Shown here piece by piece: positions 59,170 through 64,000 of a DNA stretch of 64,000 nucleotides. The translations under genes were made by a program, and so were the position numbers. How positions within the stretch are numbered: position 1 is the first letter of the stretch; each line of letters opens with the position of its first letter. The notes beneath the pieces are model-generated. The model was not told the origin of the DNA. It ran no database searches and worked only from the letters and a program-made list of their open reading frames with translations. The DNA lies in assembly GCA_964440525.1 (NCBI GenBank), contig CAYTTC010000004.1:26107-90106 (forward strand), in the 5' to 3' direction. The stretch is from DASWJZ01 sp964440525 (GTDB lineage Bacteria > Pseudomonadota > Alphaproteobacteria > Rhizobiales > Afifellaceae).

Positions 59170-60717
59170 TCACGCGGCATGGAAGGCCGGATCGGAGGCC
59201 GTGACGGCCATCAGGCTGGCGGGTGCAGCGCCCTTGTCGAAGCGGCCGACGATGCGGCCCCGGTCGAGCACCATCGAGCGGTCGCTGATTCCAGCCACCT
59301 CCTCCACATCGGAGGAGAGAACCAGCACCGCCATGCCACGGTCTGCGAGCGCCCGGAGCTCGAGGTAGATCTCCCTCCGAGCGCCGACATCGACGCCGCG
59401 CGTCGGCTCCTCCAGGATCAGAAGCGCAATCCCGTCGACCAGCCAGCGCGACACGCACACCTTTTGCTGATTGCCGCCCGAGAGCGTCCGCATCTTCTGT
59501 TCGGGCCCGCGCGTGCGAATGCCGAGTGTATCGATCCAGCGCTTCGCCTGGGCCGTCTCCGCGGTGCGGGAGACGAACATGCCCTTCAGGTAGCGGTCCT
59601 GGAACGGAGCGACCATGTTCTCGCGAACGGTTAGGTCTCCGATGATGCCCTCGCGTTTGCGATCGGCGGCGACGAAACCGATGCCTGCGTTCTTACCGGC
59701 GCGCGGCGATTGTGGCCTGTAGGGCGCGCCGGCGACATGAACGGTCCCGCGATTGACCGCGCCAAGGGCGCCGTAGAGCGCACGCCCGAGCGTCTCGATG
59801 CCGGAACCGATCAGTCCGAAAACACCAAATATCTCGCCCCTCCGAACGCCAAACGAGATTTCGGAGAGGCGGCCGGCGACGTCGAAGCCTCCGACCTTCA
59901 ACACCTCCGCGCCGGCAACGGGCCCCTTCGAGTCGCTCGCATAGAGATCGCCGGCGACGGCGCCTAGCATCGCCGCCAGAACCTCGCCGCGCGACGCGGT
60001 TGCGGTCTCGAACGTGCCCGCATTCAGACCGTCGCGCAGGACCGCGATCCGGTCGGAGATTTCAAAGACCTCGTTCAGATAGTGCGAGATGTAGATGACC
60101 GCGACCGATTGCGCCTTCAGCCGCCTTATGATGCGAAAGATGAGCTTCGCCTCCTGCTCGGTCAGCGTTGCCGTCGGCTCGTCCATGACCAGGATGCGGG
60201 CGCGCCCGGCGAGCGCCCGCGCGATCTCGACGATGCGCTGCTCGGCCACCGAGAGCCGCTTCATGGGTGTGTTCGCGTCGATTGACCCGAAGCCAAGCTG
60301 GTCGAGGAGTTCGCCGGCGCGTTTGCGCATCGTCTCATCGTCCACGACGCGAAATCCCGGTCGGCCCTTCATGGGAAGGTCGGCGAGCAGAATATTCTCG
60401 GCCACCGTCATGTCGGGCATGATGGAAATTTCCTGCGGCAGGATGCGCACACCCGCGGCGACCGCCGCGCGCGGGTCGGCGAACACAACCTCCTCGCCAT
60501 CGACCCACACCGTGCCGGAATCGCGCGTGTAGACGCCGGTCAGGATCTTGACCAGCGTCGACTTGCCCGCGCCGTTCGATCCAAGCAGCGCGATCACCTC
60601 GCCGGGCGCCACGACGAGATCGACATTCGCCAGGACAGCGACGCCGCCGAACGATTTGCCGATACCGCGCATGTGCAGGCGGGGCGAAGCCGATGGGGGT
60701 GTCGCGGATTTCGACAC
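59170..60717 (-). CDS. Sugar ABC transporter ATPase, double-domain (RbsA type)
   Basis: The 515-residue protein has two ATPase halves. The first shows Walker A GSNGAGKSTLVK, LPQEISIMPDMTVAENILL, the signature LSVAEQRIVEIARAL and Walker B ILVMDEPTATLTE. The second shows a degenerate Walker A (GLIGSGIETLGRAL), signature LSGGNQQKVCVSRWL and Walker B LLILEEPTRGVDVG. This asymmetry is normal for RbsA/AraG/XylG. The start is a GTG at 60717. A hairpin separates it from the binding-protein gene. Confidence 0.89.
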   Translation of the reverse strand: MSKSATPPSASPRLHMRGIGKSFGGVAVLANVDLVVAPGEVIALLGSNGAGKSTLVKILTGVYTRDSGTVWVDGEEVVFADPRAAVAAGVRILPQEISIMPDMTVAENILLADLPMKGRPGFRVVDDETMRKRAGELLDQLGFGSIDANTPMKRLSVAEQRIVEIARALAGRARILVMDEPTATLTEQEAKLIFRIIRRLKAQSVAVIYISHYLNEVFEISDRIAVLRDGLNAGTFETATASRGEVLAAMLGAVAGDLYASDSKGPVAGAEVLKVGGFDVAGRLSEISFGVRRGEIFGVFGLIGSGIETLGRALYGALGAVNRGTVHVAGAPYRPQSPRAGKNAGIGFVAADRKREGIIGDLTVRENMVAPFQDRYLKGMFVSRTAETAQAKRWIDTLGIRTRGPEQKMRTLSGGNQQKVCVSRWLVDGIALLILEEPTRGVDVGARREIYLELRALADRGMAVLVLSSDVEEVAGISDRSMVLDRGRIVGRFDKGAAPASLMAVTASDPAFHAA

Positions 60718-60749
60718 GTCGGTAATTCCAGCGAAGAGTCGATCGCGTG

Positions 60750-60779
60750 GAAGGCAGGGGATCGAAATCCCCTGCCTTC
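60750..60779 (-). terminator. Perfect intercistronic hairpin after the sugar binding-protein gene
   Basis: GAAGGCAGGGGAT at 60750-60762 pairs perfectly with 60767-60779 around a CGAA loop. It lies between the binding-protein stop (60789) and the ATPase start (60717). A 13-base perfect stem without a strong U-run suggests mRNA protection or partial termination. Confidence 0.7.
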
Positions 60780-60788
60780 GTGCAATCG

Positions 60789-61976
60789 CTACTCAGTCGG
60801 GATCAGGTCAATCGAGCCGGCCATGTCGGGCGACTTGCGGATCTCCGCGAGGTGCTCGACGAACTTTTCCTGCGGAAACGCCATCTCGATGCCCTCGCCT
60901 TCCTTGCACGCGAAGTCCGGATAGTACTGACAGACATTGCCCTTGTGGACCATGACATGGGTCTGCAGCACCGTCGGCGGCAGGTCGATTCCGGCAAGCT
61001 CGGCGAGCGCCATTGGCACGAGGAAGTTCCCGTAGCGCTCCGGGAAATAGCCAACCGAGGCGACGAAGGCCGGCTCGTCAACCAGTGTCTGCGTCTCGTC
61101 GGCGCCCATGCCGACCGCGATGAGATCGGCTTCGCGGCCGCCCTGTTTGACGGCGCGGAGAATGCCGGTCGTCGCCTGGTCGTTGATCGCCGTCGCCATA
61201 ATCGGCACCCCCGCCGGAATGCGGCCGAGCACGTTGTTGGTCTGCGTGAAGCTCTCCTCGAGCGTGTTCTTCGTGTCGATCTTGATGACGTGATCGTCGG
61301 GGAAACCTTCGACGGTCGCCAGGAAGCCGGCCAACTGACCGCCGGTTCGCATCGCGGGGACCGCGCCGGACTGCGGCAGATCGCCGAGGATGAAGTAGCC
61401 TTCCTTGACCTTGTCGGCGCCGAACTTGGCTATCGCCGCCTGGCCGAGATAGACGCCACCCATATAGCCCGACCTCGGATTGTTGGCGCCGAAGAAGGTG
61501 GCGCCGGGCATCGGGATATCGATCGCCGTCACTTTGATGCCGGCGTCGTTCATCTTCTGCATGATGGTGGCGCCGAAATTGGCGTCGGTCTGGAATTCGA
61601 TCACGTAGTCGACGTTGCGGTTGATGAAGCTCTCGGCATTGGCGAGCGCGGTGGCGCCGTCGAGCCGGTTGTCAGCGATCACAAGCTCGAGGCCCGCGGC
61701 TTCGGCGTTCGCCTTGATGCCCTCCTCCACCTTGGCGCAGAAGGGGATGTCGCGCTGCAGATTGGCGAAGGCGAGCACGTATTTCTCGCCGTTCCTCGGC
61801 GGCGTCTTGGCCATGGCATCGACTACCGCCGCCGCGAGATTTTCGGCGGAAAGCATTTCGCCGGAAAAGCCGGTCGGCGAAAATCCGTGGAAATCCTGGG
61901 CGGAGGCGCCGCCGGCCATCAGGGCCAGCGCGCCAGCCGCAATGGCGGTACGAAGCTGCAAGGACAACAATGTCAT
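60789..61976 (-). CDS. Sugar ABC transporter substrate-binding protein (RbsB/RhaS type)
   Basis: The 395-residue protein has a signal peptide (MTLLSLQLRTAIAAGALALMA to ASAQ) and the type I binding fold: VLAFANLQRDIPFCAKVEEGI, ESFINRNVDYVIEFQTDANF, KVTAIDIPMPGATFFGANN and GVPIMATAINDQATTG (short motifs). The ligand is probably the deoxysugar degraded by the downstream enzymes. It is the first gene of the 12-gene operon, with the candidate GntR site 38 bases upstream of its ATG. Confidence 0.88.
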   Translation of the reverse strand: MTLLSLQLRTAIAAGALALMAGGASAQDFHGFSPTGFSGEMLSAENLAAAVVDAMAKTPPRNGEKYVLAFANLQRDIPFCAKVEEGIKANAEAAGLELVIADNRLDGATALANAESFINRNVDYVIEFQTDANFGATIMQKMNDAGIKVTAIDIPMPGATFFGANNPRSGYMGGVYLGQAAIAKFGADKVKEGYFILGDLPQSGAVPAMRTGGQLAGFLATVEGFPDDHVIKIDTKNTLEESFTQTNNVLGRIPAGVPIMATAINDQATTGILRAVKQGGREADLIAVGMGADETQTLVDEPAFVASVGYFPERYGNFLVPMALAELAGIDLPPTVLQTHVMVHKGNVCQYYPDFACKEGEGIEMAFPQEKFVEHLAEIRKSPDMAGSIDLIPTE

Positions 61977-62013
61977 GGGGTGCTTTCCTCCCTGGTACGG
62001 CCGACCTTGCTTG

Positions 62014-62032
62014 TAATTGGTCAGGCCAATTA
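62014..62032. promoter_or_regulatory. Candidate FCD-GntR operator in the divergent promoter
   Basis: TAATTGGTCAGGCCAATTA has perfect 7-base arms (TAATTGG/CCAATTA) around TCAGG. The form TTGGTnnnnCCAA matches the known FadR-subfamily operator style (for example PdhR). It lies between the minus-strand deoxysugar operon (start 61976) and the plus-strand enolase gene (start 62103), so one site could control both. Confidence 0.7.
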
Positions 62033-62102
62033 AGTTCTCAGCATTGTTAGCCGACGACCGTTGCCTTGCCAAGGCGGAAGACCGCGAAGCGGGGGAGAAT
62101 CC

Positions 62103-63224
62103 ATGAGAATCGCCGGGATGGAGGTCTTTGTTCTCCGCTGGCCAGAGCCGAACGACTTCAACCACGACCGCATGACCGTCCTTCTCCGCGTCGACACGAA
62201 GGAGGGAATCAGCGGCTGGGGCGAGGCGATCGCCATGTGGCCGGAGGCCTGCCGCGCGACCAGGTCTATTATCGAGGATGGCTTCGCTCCCCTTCTTGCC
62301 GGGCACGACGCGCGTGACGTCATGGCGTGCTGGAAAACAATGAAGGAGCACAGCTGGTGGTACGGGGAAGGCGGCATCGCCGCGCTCGCCATTTCCGCGA
62401 TCGACATGGCGCTCTGGGATATCGCCGCCAAGGAGGCCGGCGTGCCGCTCCATAAGCATCTCGGCGGGCGCGTGCACGACGCGCTACCAGCCTGCGCGAG
62501 CCTCCACGTGAACCACGCGACGATCGAGGACAGCGTCGCAGCGATCAAGCGCCATATCGACAACGGCTTCCGTTCGGCCAAGCTCGGCCTTGGCAAGCGA
62601 GGCCTCTCCCAAGCCGGCCGCGACCCGGACTACGACGTGGCACTGGTTGGCGCGCTGCGCGAAGCCATCGGCACGACCCCCGACATCATGGTCGACGCGG
62701 GAAACGGCGTCCGCTGGGATGTCGAAACGGCCATTAGAACAACGCTCCGCATGGAGGAATTCGGCATCAAGTGGATGGAAGAGCCGCTCCACCCAAACAA
62801 TGTCGCCGGCCACCAAGATCTGAAGGCGAAGACGTCGACGCTCATCGCCGCAGGCGAGCGCGAGTGGGGCTTGCTTGGCTATCGGCGCTGGATTGAGAGC
62901 GGCGCGATTGACGTATTCGGCATCGATCCGGCGCGGGTCGAGGGCGTCACAGGCTTCCGCAAGATCGCGGCGGAGATCGAGGCCGCCGGCAAGATCGTCA
63001 ATGCGCATGCCTGGAGCACCGCAGTTCTGACCGCTGCGAGTCTTCACCTCTCATTCACCTCCTCCGCCGCGATCCTCGTTGAGCTGAAACCGATCCCTGG
63101 ACCGATGCAATTCGAGCTGATCGAGGAGCCGTTCTGGCACGAGGACGGGCTTGTGCGCGCACCGAACCGCCCTGGTCACGGCGCCGAACCGCTCGGCGCA
63201 GTTGTTCAAAGGTACCGAATTTGA
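62103..63224 (+). CDS. Mandelate racemase/muconate lactonizing enzyme family protein (sugar-acid dehydratase-like)
   Basis: The 373-residue enolase-superfamily protein shows the Lys motif SAKLGLGKR near residue 160, then the three metal ligands in VDAGNGVRWD, MEEPLHPNN and AAGEREWG, and the C-terminal His in NAHAWST. It should dehydrate or racemise an acid sugar. It differs from the RhmD gene of the same locus, so the locus encodes two acid-sugar dehydratase types. It is divergent from the importer operon, sharing the GntR site. I chose the ATG at 62103 after GGGGGAGAATCC. Confidence 0.86.
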   Translation: MRIAGMEVFVLRWPEPNDFNHDRMTVLLRVDTKEGISGWGEAIAMWPEACRATRSIIEDGFAPLLAGHDARDVMACWKTMKEHSWWYGEGGIAALAISAIDMALWDIAAKEAGVPLHKHLGGRVHDALPACASLHVNHATIEDSVAAIKRHIDNGFRSAKLGLGKRGLSQAGRDPDYDVALVGALREAIGTTPDIMVDAGNGVRWDVETAIRTTLRMEEFGIKWMEEPLHPNNVAGHQDLKAKTSTLIAAGEREWGLLGYRRWIESGAIDVFGIDPARVEGVTGFRKIAAEIEAAGKIVNAHAWSTAVLTAASLHLSFTSSAAILVELKPIPGPMQFELIEEPFWHEDGLVRAPNRPGHGAEPLGAVVQRYRI

Positions 63225-63369
63225 ACCGCGGCGTAGACCCTCAAAGGCATCTCGGGGTCGGCTCGGCCGGAAGAACCGCCTCGGCGCCAGACAGCGGGAG
63301 CGCCTCTGGTCGGTACTACCCGAGCTTAGGAGGCGTGCCGCACGGTCATCGCAAGTATCTGAAAAAAAA

Positions 63370-63419
63370 TGGCGCACCCGACAGGATTCGAACCTGTGAC
63401 CTCTGCCTTCGGAGGGCAG
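63370..63419 (-). tRNA. 3' half of tRNA-Arg(CCG), truncated
   Basis: The minus strand reads from the anticodon arm CTGCC-CTCCGAA-GGCAG (anticodon CCG) through AGGTC, the T-arm ACAGGTTCGAATCCTGT and CGGGTGCGCCA. This is the exact 3' half of tRNA-Arg. Upstream of the anticodon stem the sequence does not form a D-arm or a 5' acceptor strand complementary to CGGGTGCG. The fragment ends where GC content falls, as expected for the attachment-site copy left by a tRNA-targeting integrase. Confidence 0.75.
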
Positions 63420-63807
63420 CATTGTTAGGATGCCAACCGCTTACTGACCGATGTAATTCCCCAGAAAACAGCATCAGAGTCAGTCAGCTACGCACATAGC
63501 AAGTTATCCTGCACCCTAATCCAGGTCAATCTCAAACTAACTCTCAAAGGCCTTTGCTGTGACCGGCAGGGAGTGACTTACCCTATGGGGGAAAACTGAG
63601 CACTCGTCCCAGTTGGATACCTGCACGAAAAATTTCGTCAGTCTCGCAGTGCCGAAGCCAAGTTTCCAGCGCTGGAACCCGCCGTCCAATAAGGACCTAG
63701 CTCTGCCTCTAAGCCCAATCATTCTACGAGGAGAGAGTATAAGCGAGGCACTGATTATTGAGACCCTGATAGGCTATCAAGCAGTAGGGCCACGCTCAAA
63801 ATGAACG
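63420..63807. other. AT-richer sequence at island edge, no supported gene
   Basis: No recognisable protein or RNA is seen. The base composition is closer to even AT/GC than the rest of the window and stops occur in all frames at short intervals. Its position next to the truncated tRNA suggests it is the end of an integrated element that continues to the right. Confidence 0.55.
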
Positions 63808-64000
63808 TCAATCCCTGAAGAGGCGTGGCACGTACTCCGCACGATGACCCCACCGTAGAAACTCTTCGAAAGGGACACAGCTCTGACGGTAGTTAGCCAC
63901 GAACTTTGTTATCGCTCGAGTGATGATAACGGTCGCCTCAAATTCGGAGAGCTGGTCCCGGTTTCTGAGACAGGTGGCTAAGGTGGATGCGACGACGAGA
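63808..64000 (-). CDS. Hypothetical protein, C-terminal part only
   Basis: A minus-strand frame is open from the right edge of the window to a TGA at 63808 and gives about 63 residues, ending FLRWGHRAEYVPRLFRD. It includes a mixed charged and hydrophobic stretch (QLSEFEATVIITRAITKFV) that reads like real protein. I do not recognise the family. It lies in the AT-richer segment beyond the tRNA fragment and so would belong to the putative integrated element. Confidence 0.4.
   Translation of the reverse strand, partial: LVVASTLATCLRNRDQLSEFEATVIITRAITKFVANYRQSCVPFEEFLRWGHRAEYVPRLFRD

Noticed and set aside
63370..63445. A complete tRNA-Arg
   Set aside because: Only the part from the anticodon arm to CCA is present. 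Upstream bases form neither a D-arm nor an acceptor strand.
63537..63804. Small open frames in the AT-richer right end
   Set aside because: They overlap on both strands, are about 60 codons and have no motif; none is better than chance.

Overview
The window is a GC-rich, gene-dense stretch of what is most likely an alphaproteobacterial genome, probably order Hyphomicrobiales. The reasons are the high GC content, tightly overlapping ATGA/GTGA gene junctions, many binding-protein-dependent ABC importers, FrcA/FCD-GntR style sugar operons and REP-like GC-rich palindromes with GAA loops. I cannot name a genus. The last ~580 bases differ: they are AT-richer and start beside the 3' half of a tRNA-Arg(CCG), so the right edge appears to enter an integrated element.

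Layout. (1) Bases 1-9407, minus strand: an operon for aerobic CoA-dependent breakdown of anthranilate (2-aminobenzoate) or a close relative, with 2-aminobenzoyl-CoA monooxygenase/reductase, SDR, enoyl-CoA hydratase, acyl-CoA dehydrogenase, aryl-CoA ligase, RidA, a FadJ-type fusion enzyme and the start of a VOC protein. (2) 9488-10056: a DUF559 nuclease-like gene between perfect 44-base inverted repeats. (3) 10087-16733, minus: indolepyruvate:ferredoxin oxidoreductase (two genes), a MarR regulator, a phytoene-desaturase-type FAD oxidoreductase and a kynurenine-formamidase/isatin-hydrolase-type cyclase. (4) 16864-23890, plus: a paralogous FAD oxidoreductase and a five-gene peptide-type ABC importer. 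(5) 24006-26736: a second MarR regulator, a cysteine hydrolase, an MBL-fold hydrolase and a toxin/antitoxin pair whose ParE toxin is frameshifted. (6) 26787-31367, minus: a branched-chain-type (Liv) importer. (7) 31586-33164, minus: a polar amino-acid importer without an ATPase gene. (8) 33364-36616, plus: a cysteine-desulfurase-like enzyme, a flavin monooxygenase and an HpcH/HpaI aldolase. (9) 36829-44812: a Ugp-like importer with two glycerophosphodiester phosphodiesterase family proteins, an EEP-family phosphodiesterase and a convergent inositol-monophosphatase-family gene. (10) 45364-50661, plus: a SelA-like PLP enzyme, then a sugar importer and an SDR. (11) 50914-61976, minus, with a divergent enolase-superfamily gene at 62103: a 12-gene operon for non-phosphorylative L-rhamnose (or related deoxysugar) catabolism with its own importer and FCD-GntR regulator. 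(12) 63370-64000: tRNA fragment and island edge.

How the parts connect. A palindrome centred on AAGCTT (consensus ATTTCAAGCTTGAAAT) occurs in the promoter regions of sections 1, 4, 5 (twice), 6 and between 7 and 8, with a weaker half-site ahead of 3/4. This suggests that most of the first ~36 kb is one regulon, probably under one of the two MarR proteins, joining three importers to aromatic/indole-type catabolic enzymes. The sugar operon in section 11 has a clear FCD-GntR type operator at 62014-62032. Five solute-binding-protein genes are followed by a hairpin or REP cluster before the next gene of their operon, consistent with raised expression of the binding protein.
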